DNA of 64,000 nucleotides from Dermatophagoides farinae (taxonomy: Eukaryota > Arthropoda > Arachnida > Sarcoptiformes > Pyroglyphidae). The stretch is from positions 248,001 through 312,000 of the forward strand of contig NC_134682.1 in NCBI RefSeq assembly GCF_024713945.1, read 5' to 3'. Positions 1 to 13,586 of the stretch are shown here, in pieces; positions within the stretch are counted from its first letter, which is position 1, and every line of letters starts with the position of its first letter. A program made the translations under genes and the position numbers. Under the pieces are notes generated by a model that worked only from the letters and a program-made list of their open reading frames with translations, searched no databases and had not been told where the DNA came from.

Positions 1-796
<796 letters not shown>

Positions 797-2556
797 TCTA
801 TTCACTTTTTATGTTTGTTTGTGGATGAAGAAATTGTAGAAAAAATTTTTAACGGCGAAAATTTAATTTCGAAAACAAAATTCTAGAAAAAACAACTTCA
901 AATTAAAATAACTAACAAAAGAATTACAAAAAATTACCTTTTTCCTATATCGAACAAAACAATCAATGGAAGGAAAACATTTCGTATATTTCAATTTGTA
1001 AAAAATGAAATTGATCCAGTTGTTTTTGTTGTGGAACGATAAAATGAATTATGGAATTGGAAAATTTTTTCGCCTAAACAATTCCTTTACTGTTTATTCG
1101 CCAGATAATTGAAAGACTTTTTTGTTTGTTTGTTTGTTTGTGTATATGGATAAAGATTTGCTATAAATAAATGGCTTGTTTGTTGTGTATACTGTTGGTT
1201 CACTACAGATTTATGGAATTGATGATTCAATAAACAGAAACAAAATCGAAGGATGGATGTGTGGATGTGTTTGGTGATTGTTATAAATGTTATCAAAAGA
1301 TTAATGGCACTAGTCCTCAATGGTGGTGGCTGATTGTTGTTACAAATATGATGAAGACGAAAATGTTTATAATAATGATGGTGATGATTATCAAGTTGCA
1401 CTATTAAAATTGAAAAAAGTTGCAAGATGAAAAAAAAATTATCAAATACTTTTCATCGCTTGTTATTGGTCAATTATTGTTTCTTTCTTCTTCATATAGA
1501 TAGATTCTAACATTCATTCGGATATGATTATGGTTTGTTCAAATGAAGTGACGATGAATCCGAAAAAACGCCATAACAATAGCGTTAACGAGGATAATAA
1601 TAAGATGGTTATATGATGACTGATAAAGAGCGATAAGAAACAATTGCAGACATAGTAAAATGACACACACACACAAAAACTTTTGGCTAATATCCTTGGA
1701 TTACGATAATGATGATGTGTACCATAAATGAGATGATCTATTATTTGAAAATGAAAATTCACCATAAAAAATTCGAATTAGTCACACAAACACAAATTTA
1801 AATTTAAAGATACAATTCGAATCTCAAATTGATGGAAAAATATAAGAAAATATTTTGTGGATAGATAGATTCCATAAAAATCGAAACAGCAATTGGATGA
1901 TGTGCCTTAAAAAAATTATTATGATAAATGCACAGTTGCTAGTCCAATACCATATTTTCAATAAAACTTGTACTTATCGTCGTCATCATCGCCGTCTTTT
2001 GGTTAGTTGGTCTGTATTTGTGATGTTTAAATTGCAACAACAGATCGTATTCGTTGATCATCATCAAAAATGATTAAATTGTTGTAGCTCAAATTCAAAA
2101 TGAGCATGCGTGTATTTTATTTATTATTTTTTTCATGAAAAAAACTAGATGGCGATTTCATGTATTTTTTAAAATTTTTCTTCTTAATAATTTGTAATTT
2201 GTTCCAGAATTCAAGAACCACATCCCCACCAAAAAAATGATTTGTAATAAGTAATTAATACATGATTGTTTTGTTCAAGATGTATGTATGAATGTCGTGA
2301 TGATTCAGTGAAAATACAGATTTGAAATCAAAATATAAAAATTGATATAAAAAAATGTAAAAATTTACATACAAATTATAATTGAAAATTATTATTGTGA
2401 ATTTTTCACCACTTGGAATTTGAAAAAAATGTCAAAATAATTACAATGAATCCGTGGATGATGTGATGATGAAATTGATGAAAAATAATTCATTTTTGTA
2501 ATCCTATTATTCTTCTATGTACAAAAATCATCGATTAAAACGAATAATAATAATTA
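797..2556. other. Intergenic region between ARID2 stop and GOLPH3 start
   Basis: No coding exon could be supported. The left part should hold the GOLPH3 promoter and 5' UTR, and the right end the ARID2 3' UTR. A (TTTG)5 tract lies at 1121-1140, with scattered ATG-rich and poly-A runs. The short open frames here are low-complexity and lack family similarity. Confidence 0.6.
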
Positions 2557-4762
2557 TTATTTATGTTCATTTAAGACAGCCAAACATTGGGCAATTGTTC
2601 GTGATTCATCTCGGCCTTCAGCAGCTGATATTTCACAAAGCTGTGATTCAAACAATTCAAGTGATCTATTCAAACAAAATGGAAAAACAATTTTCTTATT
2701 AATTAAGATGAAATATGAGAAACACAACTTACTTTTTAATGAAATGAGATCGTTTGGCCAAATTTCTCAATATTAATGCTGTTGTCAAACGGATACTAAC
2801 TGTTAATGGTGTTAGTGGAGTGATTGGTTCCGATGCTTCTTGCTATATATAATAATTATAGAGTGTTAGTAAATATTAAATAAATAAAATTGATTTTATC
2901 ATCTACTAACCAGTGTTTTATTTGTATAACGACGAATGGCTAACATAGCTGCATTTTGTGCATAACCAGGGTGGGCTGGTGGAGCTGGTATTATAATGTT
3001 GGTTGTACCAGTCGATGCTAATTGTTTTTTTCGTTCTAATTCTTGTTTCAATGCATTCGGGTTGCAATGATAATCCTTTCAACAAAAAAAAACATTTGAA
3101 ACCAATTACAAAAATAAAGAAAAATTATCATAGAAATATACCTGCAAATGTGTGAGTAAAGATAATTTAGGTCGTTTCGATAGACATCCTGGTCCTCGTC
3201 CTTCTGCACCACCCCAAAGACAATTCATAAAATTTGGACACGAAGGCGTCATTATGTGTTGAGAATGTACATGATAGAAAACATCCGATGCCCTTGAGAA
3301 TTTCCTGCAAAATGAGTTGGATGAGAATTTATCAATGGATATGTTATAGATTTTACATACATTTGACAATTATTCCATTGACATTCGAATTCGATGCATG
3401 GATTATTTGGATGAACTTGTTTCGGTTCAGCGATTTTAATCTGTACATTCGATGTTGGTATCTTGGCCATCTCTTGTTGTGTTGTCAATGGGGGGATACC
3501 ATTAGTTTTCTTTTGAACAACTGATGATGGTTCATTAGGTTTCAATCTTTTGTTTAGCTCGGTGGTTGTTTGATTTTCTAATGGATGTTTTGTATGGGTT
3601 ATTGGAATTTCGGCGTTAGTCGATGTCAGAATGTTCATTTTTCCAGGTGTTTTCATGTCACCATTTACAATGGTCACCGGTGTTGTTGTTGACGTTGTAG
3701 TGGTTAATCGAATATTGTTCCCAAGTGCTTGTTGTATTGCTAAATTTGATGCAGGTTTGACATCAGGAACAATTACTTTCGTAGGTAATTCAGGTTTCGA
3801 TGCTGGTGTTGGATTATTCGGTGCAAGAATTATCATTTTAGGTTGTGTTATATTAGAATTTGGTGCTGATGTAAGTGGATGATTTTGTATAATCGTAGTA
3901 TTTATCGGTTGGGCAATTGTTGTTGGCACAGTTGTAACCGTGGGAATTATCTGAGGCTGAGGCGTTGTGGTTGTTGTATTCAAAGTTATGGCTGCAATCG
4001 TAGGAGTGGCCGAAGAATTATTCTGTTGATTAGGAAAATCCGGCAGCTTTCCTTTGTCCAACAATACATTCAACAATGGTGATGAATTAGCAATGGATGA
4101 ATTTTTCATGACAGGTGTTGTTGCTACTATTGGAGCTGATTTAGATTGTGAAGGTATTGTCATATTAGTCGAAACAATTACTGGAACAGTATGTCCAGCG
4201 GTTGTAGTTGTTGCTGGTGATATTAAAAATTGTTGCTGAGGTACAGATGATTGTTGTGAAATCAGATTAGCTGTTTGTATGGAATTATTAATTGCAGTTT
4301 GAACAACTGTCGGTGTTGCTGCTGTTATACCATTGATATTGATTGTATTCGTTCCAGAACATGGTGGAACTGGGAATCGTTGTTGAATCATTGAAGCTGG
4401 TAACAATAATCGAACAGGAGTATTCGAATTTTGTTGACCTGTTATAAAGGTACGAACTAGGAAGATTTGTTGTGAACCTTGAAGTGGATTGGAAACTTGT
4501 GGTGATGATTGATGAATTGAAGTCGGAACAATAATGTTGTTACCGATAACGGTTGGTGTGGTCAATGCAAACGATGTAGCCGGCGAATTCTGTGCTATTA
4601 TAATGTTTTTCTGTTGTTGTTGTTGTTGTTGCTGCTGATGTTGAGGTTGTGATTCAGTCATCAGAGGTTTTGATACATCTTGAGTGGTTTGTGTCGCAAG
4701 AGTTGCAGCTATATGTGTTGTTGGTTGTTGAATGGTGGCAACAATATTCGTTTGCTGTTGTT

Positions 4763-4793
<31 letters not shown>

Positions 4794-7257
4794 TTGATTA
4801 CTTCGAAGTTTATTAGCCAACAAACTTTTTATCAATGTTGATGCGTTTGTTGGTGTCTGAGATGTAACAGATGATGCCGCCGGTGTTGTCACCACATTTG
4901 TTATTGTACCATCTGGTAATTGAGTTTTTGGTGGTGTACTTAAATGTGCTTTCAATATCGGAGACATCTGATTGTTGACAACATTGGTCATCAATGGTTT
5001 TTTCTGATCTTCAATCATTGTCATAGTCATTTTAAGATTTAAACCTTCCACCGATTGCTGTTGTTGATTAATCTGACACTGTGGAAAACATCGTTTGAGA
5101 AGAAAATTAAATGATTGAGCAGCAATAACATTACGACGAGAATTTCGACAACAATATTTGACATATTCAGCATAGATATCATTGATTTTAAGTGAACATT
5201 TTACATTCACTTCTTCATAGGTCATTCGTAACCAATTTATAGCAAATGATTCATTATCTAAAATGTTAAGATTTAATGTAGTGTTCGGTATCGATGTAAT
5301 TAGTGGCTTCTGTATTAATTGTTGTTGTTGCTGCTGCTGTTGTTGTTGTTGTTGTTGGATTTGATGATTAGCGATATTAATGATTGGAGCATTCGAATTC
5401 GATTGTATTGTGAATTGAGATTGTTGTTGTTGTTGTTGTTTTGGAAGTAGTGTAGCTTGAGGATGCGATATAATTGTTGTTGTGTTGTTGGTTGTGGTCA
5501 CAGAAATATTCTGATTATTGAGAATTATTTGAGTTGGACGATGAACAATTTCTTCATTGGGTCTTGTGTCGATAATTTTGATTTTTTGTAATGCACCTGT
5601 AGTGAAATATTGTGCAGCTTGACAATTCAATAGATTGACTAAAATTTTCAAAAATGTTCTGCTATCATTATTGATTAGTACATTCGGACGAGATTCAGAA
5701 AGTACGAGACAAAATTCCAACAATGCCAATACTAATGCAATATCATAATGACAAGTAAGAAGTTGTGTTATCCTTTCATATATTTGATCATTTTTAAAGT
5801 GCATTTCCAGCAACATATTAGCTTCATTATTTGTAGCTGAAATATAACGGGCCATAATTTCAAATGATTTTGTTGTATCATGTATGTTATTGCTATTCAA
5901 TGATGTTTCAACAATACGTTTGAATAAAATATGCAGCAATGTTAGAAATTTTTGTTCATAAGGTCTTGCAAAAGAAAATGACAAAGCTGGTGCAATATTT
6001 GATAAAATGTCCAAAGAAATGTTGATAAATTTAACATTATCTGAACAAAATAAAAGTGTGAGTAGTTTTAATAAAGGTGTCATAGCCACATGATTCGATT
6101 CATCATTTTGATCATATGTAAATGAAACATTTCTTATCATATCAGCGATCAAAGTTATTCTTTGTTCAATCTTTCGATATAAATGTGGTGGAAAATCTTT
6201 ATAATAAAATAATCCAATCGAATCAAAGTCTATATCATCGGATGATTCATAAAACATTAAATTTAACAATTCTTCATTCGAACATGTTTGAAGCCAAAAT
6301 TTCAGAAAACAACTACATTTATGTTCAATGATTTCGATAGAATTTTTCTTCAATTTTGGTATTTCATATTCATCCATTTTGGACATTCCACCATTCAATT
6401 TATTCGTCGATTTCTTCATATCAAAGTTTTCATTGGATTCGATTTTCGTTTGAAAATTTGATTTAATCACTGATTCTAATTTGAGAATTTCATCTTCATC
6501 AGTAAAATCTTCACGACCAAATTGTTGTTCTTCGTCATAATGATCACAAACACAACAATAGGATTTAATTGATTCAACTAAAATATTAATAAATTTGAAA
6601 TCATTATGCCAATTGAATCGATGACTATTGGTTAATATGGTGGCAACATTATAGGCAAATTGTAGTTCATTTGGAAGGCCACTTAATAGTGAACAATATA
6701 ATTTACTATCATTATGTATCTGACCATTGGATTCAGTAATATTGTTTAAATAATCACAAATTGGTGCTTGATTCAATGAATTTTGATGATTGTTTTGATG
6801 GTGGTGATAAGAGTTGGAAAAAATTGCACTATTTTCAAACAAAAAATAAAGAAAAAAGAAATGAAAATTACGTAATAATTGTGGAAACTTACTTTTCATC
6901 ATCATCATCATTTTCATTCCATTGTTCGCTACTAAAATTTCCATTACAAGATTTTTCATATTGCAATAGATAACGATTGTAAATCTGTCGTAATGCAACA
7001 GCAAAATTGGCTCCAACGTAATTTGTATTGAATAATTTGAAATAAACATCATCCCAAAGATTGAATTGATTCACTTTATAGCTACCACCGAATTCTAAAA
7101 CACGTGCATACAATTCAGAAAGATCGACATTTTTTCCATTCAATCTTGCTATAAATTTTGATGGATGGGCCGCGGAAAATCCACGATTACGATAAAATTG
7201 TACAAGATCATTGATGAATTGTTCTTGTTTTGTTGTCGTTTTCGTTGTTGTTGCCAT
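2557..7257 (-). CDS. ARID2: ARID2 / BAP170, PBAF chromatin-remodelling subunit
   Basis: Subunit that defines the PBAF form of the SWI/SNF remodeller; acts in the nucleus. Six exons: 7257-6893, 6828-3361, 3304-3142, 3075-2911, 2842-2733 and 2665-2557. They join in frame to 1459 residues (human about 1835). The ARID domain occupies about residues 8-100 (FINDLVQFYRNRGF, LDLSELY-like, FGGSYKVNQFNLWDDV). An armadillo-like helical region follows. An RFX-type winged helix sits near residues 650-705 (WLRMTYEEVNVKC to LLKRCFPQC). A long Gln/Thr/Pro/Asn-rich linker carries several poly-Gln tracts (near 5318-5360, 4741-4794 and 4612-4640). C2H2-type zinc fingers near residues 1266-1340 span the exon 2-3-4 junctions (CQWNNCQMKF, CLWGGAEGRGPGC, HLQDYHC), then a conserved C-terminal helix (LTTALILRNLAKRSHFIK). 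The order ARID-ARM-RFX-linker-zinc finger is diagnostic. Confidence 0.95.
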
Positions 7258-10200
7258 TATATGTGTGAATTTTTCAAAGGACTCAGTGCCACTGATGATG
7301 ATTAATTAATACTGTTTTAAGGTTTAGGTAAATATCTTTTTGAAAAAAATTTCTAATAATAATGATGCCGGTATATTATTGATGATACTGATAAGGCCAA
7401 AGATAATGATCATGATTGACAAGTTCCAATGATGATGATTACTTAATACTCTGTGTAATAATTACAACAAAAAAAAATGACATTTAGAAAGAGAAAAACA
7501 AAACAAATTCAAACAACAAAGATTTACATGATTTTTCAATAATAAAAAACGTTCGCGCGCATCAACACTAAAAAAAAGAAAAGGAATTTCAGGTTTTGAA
7601 ACCAACGGTAATGTTTTATTTTCTCGGCGCCAACATAATACAAAGTTTCAGTTTTTTCTGTTGTTTTACACATACCAGAAAAAAATGAAAGAAAATGGCA
7701 CATACAAACATATATAGCAAAATGAAAAAAAAATGTTTTCAATGAGATTCTCTCACAAATGAAAGTGTTATATATCTTGTTATTGTTATCTGTGTATATG
7801 TGTGTATCTAACTAATAAGAAAGTCTGATTTAATGTTGCTTGTATTTTATATATTTTGGTGGTAGTACAGACACATAAACACACACACACACACACACAA
7901 GATGTTAATGTACTATAGAAGATTGATTTATTCTTGATTCTTTTCTTTTTAATACTACTACTACTACTAATTACTATATTCTTACACACACACAGACACC
8001 AAAAATCTGGTCATAGGTCATGGACCATCTCCATGATTCTCAATTACAATTCATTCATTCATAGAATTTGTGAGCAAATAAATGCGTATCTGAAGAACAA
8101 AAAAAAACCGGCAAGATATAATGAATTTAATTTATACAAAACAAAATAAGTTATAAACAAATCGTTGACATTATTTCATCATTGAATAAAACGATCCAAA
8201 ATTTTAGTTATTTTGCAAGCATTGGCAAACATTAAAAAAAGGAGACACCCAATTTTCATCGCAATCGAAAAGGATATTCGAATTACTTTCAGACGGATTT
8301 ATAAAATGAAATAAGATAAGATGACAATTTAAAATTGAAAAAATAATTTTCTAATACTTACGATTTATGATGAATGATACTATGAAATTTATTACACTAT
8401 TAATCAGAATCGGTAATTGAATCCTAATGATGATGACAATGGTGATGATGAATGATGCAATGAACAAATAAATTGACCTGGATTATGATGAATATTTATT
8501 GTTGATATCGAAAATCTCACGCGCGCTTTTTTTTAATCAACCAGATAACACACACATACACACACAAAATAAAAAATCCGCGCGCGCGAGTTATTTCTCG
8601 TTTTTACTTTCTTTAGCGGAGATCGATTTTTATTCTCGTTGATACACAACTTCTGTTCGGATATTCATACAACAATGACGACGACCACGATGATTCTGGA
8701 TCTAGATCTAAAAAAACACAGCGGACAATTGTGGTCGATCCAATTGGAATCCAGTTGAAGTCAAATATATACAGGACCAATGAGCAATGTGAATAGTTCG
8801 TGCGTGCGTGCATACAATTGAAACAAGAACGAAGCTCAAATTACCACCACCAGCAAAATTGAACAATGCATGCAGAACACACACACACACAATAAATAAA
8901 AAAGAAGAGAGAGAAAAAAATGGATATTATTCATAAATGACGTAAGTGCAATTCTTAGGTGATAATCAACACACATACTGTCTAGTTCCGTTTTATTTTC
9001 ATTTTTATGATTGAATGAGATTATCATTACAACCTGGATTCTTTTTATTGTTTCTAATTTTTTCGCCGTTAAAAAATAATTCGATCATGTGAAAAGAATA
9101 ATCAATTTGTAATGATTAAACTAAATCTTATCATAATGAGTGTTTTTTGGTCATTTAAAATTCAATCACAAAAAACAATATTCATCGTGCATGTAGAACA
9201 TTGTTTCAATTGTCGTTGATTATCATACATTAGTTTCATCATCGATTATAGATATTTAATCCTTGACATCATCAAATTCATTTTCATTTTAAACCTGAAA
9301 GCTGATTATGCCATCTATTGTTTGAAAATTACAAAAAAAATGAATAAAATTTTTCACTATCAACGAACAGATTGATGAAGCCATTTTCAAACGAGATGTC
9401 CATTGTACATAATGATCATTTCACGAATAGCGACATTTTTCAATAGGTTAATTTCAAAAACAATAACAATGATGATGATGATAATGATGTTATTCAAAAG
9501 ATAAAAAAAACTTTTTGAAAACAAAAGATGCATCCTAAGCAAATTCGTTATACATTACGGATAACGGACATAATTATGACCTGTTGTTGTAGTCATCATT
9601 ATCATATATCTGACAAAAAAAATTTTGATAAATTTTAATTATCATATGATTTCGAATGAAAATTGTTCATCAAGTAAGAAAAAGTGAATTTGAAATGTGT
9701 GTGTGTACGCGCTTGTTTTTTTGCTTATTCTAAAAACTGACCACAACATCGTATCAAAAAAATACGTGTAATGGAATTGGTTTTTTTTCTTTCTTCTTTT
9801 TGCAATTGCCCAAATGGACAAAGGTATATAAAGGTGAAGGAGTGGCCTTTGTTCGTGGCCAGCATCGTAATCATCATCATCATTATCATCATCAAACCAA
9901 CAACAACATCAACAAAAAAAAATGAATCAAAGTTGAGAACAAGAGAGAGAAAGAAAGTCTCTTGTTATTTAAAAAAAATGATAGAGAGAAAGCTACTTGT
10001 TAGCTGGTCTTGTCTTTCTCTCTCTTTCTCTGACAGTGACTATCTCTATCTATCTTTGTAGATTGGGATACTTGAATGAATGAGATGTATGTATGGTAAA
10101 ATGGTCGGTTTTACCACCATTATTCGTAGCCATAGTAGCCATCAAGTCGTCGTCATCATCATCATCATCATCTACTATTCTATCCAACCATCCATTTGTC

Positions 10201-10770
10201 TATCTATACATAATCAAACAACAACAACAACAACAGCAACATCGTTTGTTTATTGTGTCTCATGACATACCTGTGTGTTTATGCGTTGCCATCACGATTA
10301 TTTCAAATATAAAATTTGTGGCCGTTTTTTTTTTTATTTCGTTTCTCATTCACATATTTTGTTTGATTATGATGTTTATTGTATATGTATGAATGATAAT
10401 GATTAGTTGATTTATATATTATTTTGTTGTTTATGTGTTTTGGTTGTTTATTTCTGGTGATGTCGACATTTATTTTTTCACTGGTTTAGTTTTTTTTTCT
10501 TTCTTTGGAATGTTTCAGCATTTATATTCAAGCAAGACAAGATTTATTGTTCAACAACTCGTTGTGTGTGTGTGTGTGCATGTTTGTGTTTGAATCATGA
10601 AGCATAACAATCACAATTTTACACCTTAATATCGGTATTTTTTTTGGTGATTAAACTGTGAAAAAAAACTTCCGAAAATTCTGCTAATTTGTGGCATTCA
10701 ATTTCTCACCTGCCACTGGTAAATTTGAATTAACTTGAAAGTAGAAAAAAAAAGAAATCAACTTTTCTGA
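7258..10770. other. 3.5-kb divergent intergenic region (ARID2 / TRAF-like)
   Basis: Holds the upstream regions of two divergent genes. I see no supportable exon. It contains a CA-repeat near 7879-7899, many ATG/CAT triplet runs and three short CG-rich spots in an otherwise AT-rich background (about 7552-7562, 8519-8527 and 8579-8589). The open frames in it are dominated by His, Ile, Ser and Phe from simple repeats. Confidence 0.6.
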
Positions 10771-12602
10771 ATGGAAACATTGAGAGGAATCATACCAACA
10801 ATATCTACAGAAACTGTTGAATTTATTAAAACCGTGCCACAAAAATGGAAATGTGATAAATGTGGTGTTATAATAGGAACATTATGGCGTTCCAGCCCGG
10901 TGGTAACCACCAATGGTAATCATCATCATCGATTAACCAACGGTGTCATCAATGGTGGCGGCAATAATGGTTTACCACCACCATCATCATCATTACATTG
11001 TGTTCATCGTTTTTGTGGCCAATGTTTGGACACTGTATTCATTGGTGTTCAAACAGTTGGAAAATGTCCATTAGATTCAATGACAATCTATAAGAAACAG
11101 GTAAACATTCCATTTCAAATACCATTTTCAATTATCAATCGAAAATAGTGAAATCTATTTTTAAAGATTCGTTATCATCAGGTGAATTAGAGAAAAAAGA
11201 GAAAAAAACCAACCAACAAAAAGACCGTAAATCATTTCCATTAAAGAAGAGGAAACAAAACACAAAACGAATACGAAAAACAATCAACAGATTGTAAGCA
11301 AGCAAAAAAATACACATCAATCATTCATTTATTTGTAGAACACAAATAAATAAGCCTTGACCTAGATTTATTATAATTTTTGTTGTTGTTCTAGTTTTGT
11401 TCTTGGTTAATTTAACCGAGTATTAATGAATGAATGAATGCCATGGTTACAATTTTTGGAATCTAGACAGGATTTAATCGAAAATCAATTTTTTACTTGG
11501 AAATTGAAACTGTCAATCAATGAAAAATATTTAATGAGAAAAAATTATTAACCGCAATCATTTATTTTATTTTTTCGTCAATAGATGATTGAAAGTGTCA
11601 CAAATATTGACAGTATTCTCACACAAGAAGTATATTGTACACATAAAGCAAGAGGATGTCGAAAAACATTACTTTTATCGGAATTAGAGGTAAGAAAATC
11701 GATCAATCAATTGATAATGTGTGTGTGTGTGTGTGTGATTGGAAATAACACAAATTTTTTTCATCAATTAGAACCATCTTAAATCCTGTCTTTATGGTCT
11801 TGTACATTGTCCATTAAAATGTGGTCAAGGTGTCACGATAAAATCCCTTCCTATTCATATGGCAACCGAATGTCCAAGACGTGCCGTATCATGTATTTAT
11901 TGTGAAGAAGATATTGTGCTGGAATCAAAAAATGAACATGAAAATCAATGTCCTAAAAAACCAGTAATTTGTAATTATTGTAAAAATAAATCATTATTAC
12001 GTGCTGATTTGAAAGATCATCTGGAAAAATGTGAATTGAAACCACGTAATTGTCGCCTGATTCCATTAGGATGTAAATTTTCGGTTAGTTTTCGGCAATT
12101 AATCAATGAATTTTCATTTAAAATTTAAATCTAATTGAATTTTCCAATAGGGAACACAAACCGAAGTTGAACGTCATGAAAAAGATTGGACAGCGCATAT
12201 GGACATTTTTGTTAAACATATACTTCAAACCGGTACAATAACGCAAGATAAACCGCCAAGAAATCGTTTAGCGGATGTTGTAAATATTGTTAAAAATCTT
12301 AATGCTGAAAATGCCGAATTAATGGATCGTGTTAATGAACTTTCGTTGAAAGTGGAACATTTAGAAGAAACAAATCGGCGATTAAATGATCGATTGATAA
12401 AATTTGAAACTATACAAAAAGCAGATATGGCTTCTATTCGAACTGTGATTGAATTGATGAGAAAAGAACTTGAGGTATATGAAATAAACAAAAAAAATGA
12501 AAATTTAAATTCTAAACAAATTTTTTCTTCTCACTACCTAAATAGAATTTCAAAATTGATTTCTCCAGAACACGTGACGACGATGAAGAATCAGAAGTTT
12601 GA
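10771..12602 (+). CDS. TRAF-like RING / TRAF-type zinc-finger protein without MATH domain
   Basis: Likely E3 ubiquitin ligase or adaptor of the TRAF group. Five exons: 10771-11100, 11585-11689, 11772-12083, 12151-12474 and 12546-12602; they join in frame to 375 residues. RING at about residues 27-106: CDKC, then CVHRFCGQC and CPLD, with Asp as last ligand as in TRAF6 (CPVD). The loop between Cys2 and Cys3 is 45 residues long and rich in His/Asn/Gly/Pro/Ser, longer than the usual RING loop. TRAF-type zinc fingers follow (CTHKARGC, CLYGLVHCPLKCGQG, CPRRAVSCIYC, CPKKPVICNYC, CELKPRNC). A coiled coil covers about residues 280-355 (LNAENAELMDRVNELSLKVE). The last exon adds only 18 residues (NFKIDFSRTRDDDEESEV) and the stop. 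No TRAF-C/MATH fold is seen before the next gene. Ligase activity is inferred from the RING only. Confidence 0.85.
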
Positions 12603-13586
12603 TATATTTTACGGCTTGAAAATAATCAATCAATTTATATATTGACCATTTGGGCATCTCTAGTCATTTGAATTATACATGACGCCCTTTTTCAAAATTT
12701 TTTTTATTAATTTTCCTGATTTTTTTACACATTGAAAAAAGTCAAAAAAATTATACACAATTGATATTTTTGTTTCGTCAATTTTTTTTTTCTTTATTCA
12801 CACATTGTACATATAATAATAAAATATTGATTTTGAATCAAAATGAAATGTAATCAAATTGGTCTTTTTTGTTCATTGGAATTGAATTGAATCAATCAAG
12901 ACTACTTCATGCTTTTGTTTTCAATGCCATTTTCAATGATGATTTGACCAAATGTGTTTGTGTTTGTGTCTGTCTTTTTGGAACATTTACCATATAATCA
13001 ACATCATGATGATGAAATTGGCGCCTTGTTTGATGGATCATTTTCAACATCTGTCATTTTTCAAGCAAATTTTTTTTTCTTCTCTCTTTCCTTTTCAAAC
13101 ATGTTTTGTTGATTTTTATTTTTTTTTAATTGAAACACAATGCACATCTGCCGCCGGGCCTTTATTTGTATAAAAAAAAACAAATTCAAGTTCAAATGGA
13201 AAACCTGTAGGTCATCATAATATTATCAAATTCATTTATTTGTAGGCAAAAAAAACGATAAAACTTGGAAAGTTATTTTTACGAATACACTTCCGCTGAT
13301 CAAACCGATCAATTCGTTTCTTTTTAATGTTCTATTGAAACTTGCATTTTAATCGCGATTAATCATCATAATCAATCAATTTTGTCGACAATTTAAAATT
13401 AAACGATTTTCGTAAAGTAACGTCATTTTTGAATTTTGCCTTTTAAATGGGATTTTTTCAATGAATTTTTTTTTCTCAGGTGACAAGCTAGCGGCAAACT
13501 GACGTGGCTAATCGACTAATAATAATATTGTTTTTAAATTCAACTTTTCTTCGTTTTTCTTTCGCTACATCATAATCATCATCATC
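12603..13586. other. Intergenic region, TRAF-like 3' UTR and delta-COP promoter
   Basis: AT-rich, about 1 kb. An AATAAA-type signal lies near 12819-12825 downstream of the TRAF-like stop. I looked here for a MATH-coding exon and found none. The segment 13440-13580 should contain the delta-COP 5' UTR. Confidence 0.5.

Noticed and set aside
6889-7052. An ATG at 7052 that would start ARID2 inside the ARID exon and read through the first intron.
   Set aside because: The upstream ATG at 7257 gives a full ARID domain and the 6892-6829 intron has proper GT and AG ends in the right phase.
9870-10260. Regularly repeated CATCAT/ATCATC units that at first look like an array.
   Set aside because: Simple triplet repeats without unique spacers; not CRISPR and not expected in an animal genome.
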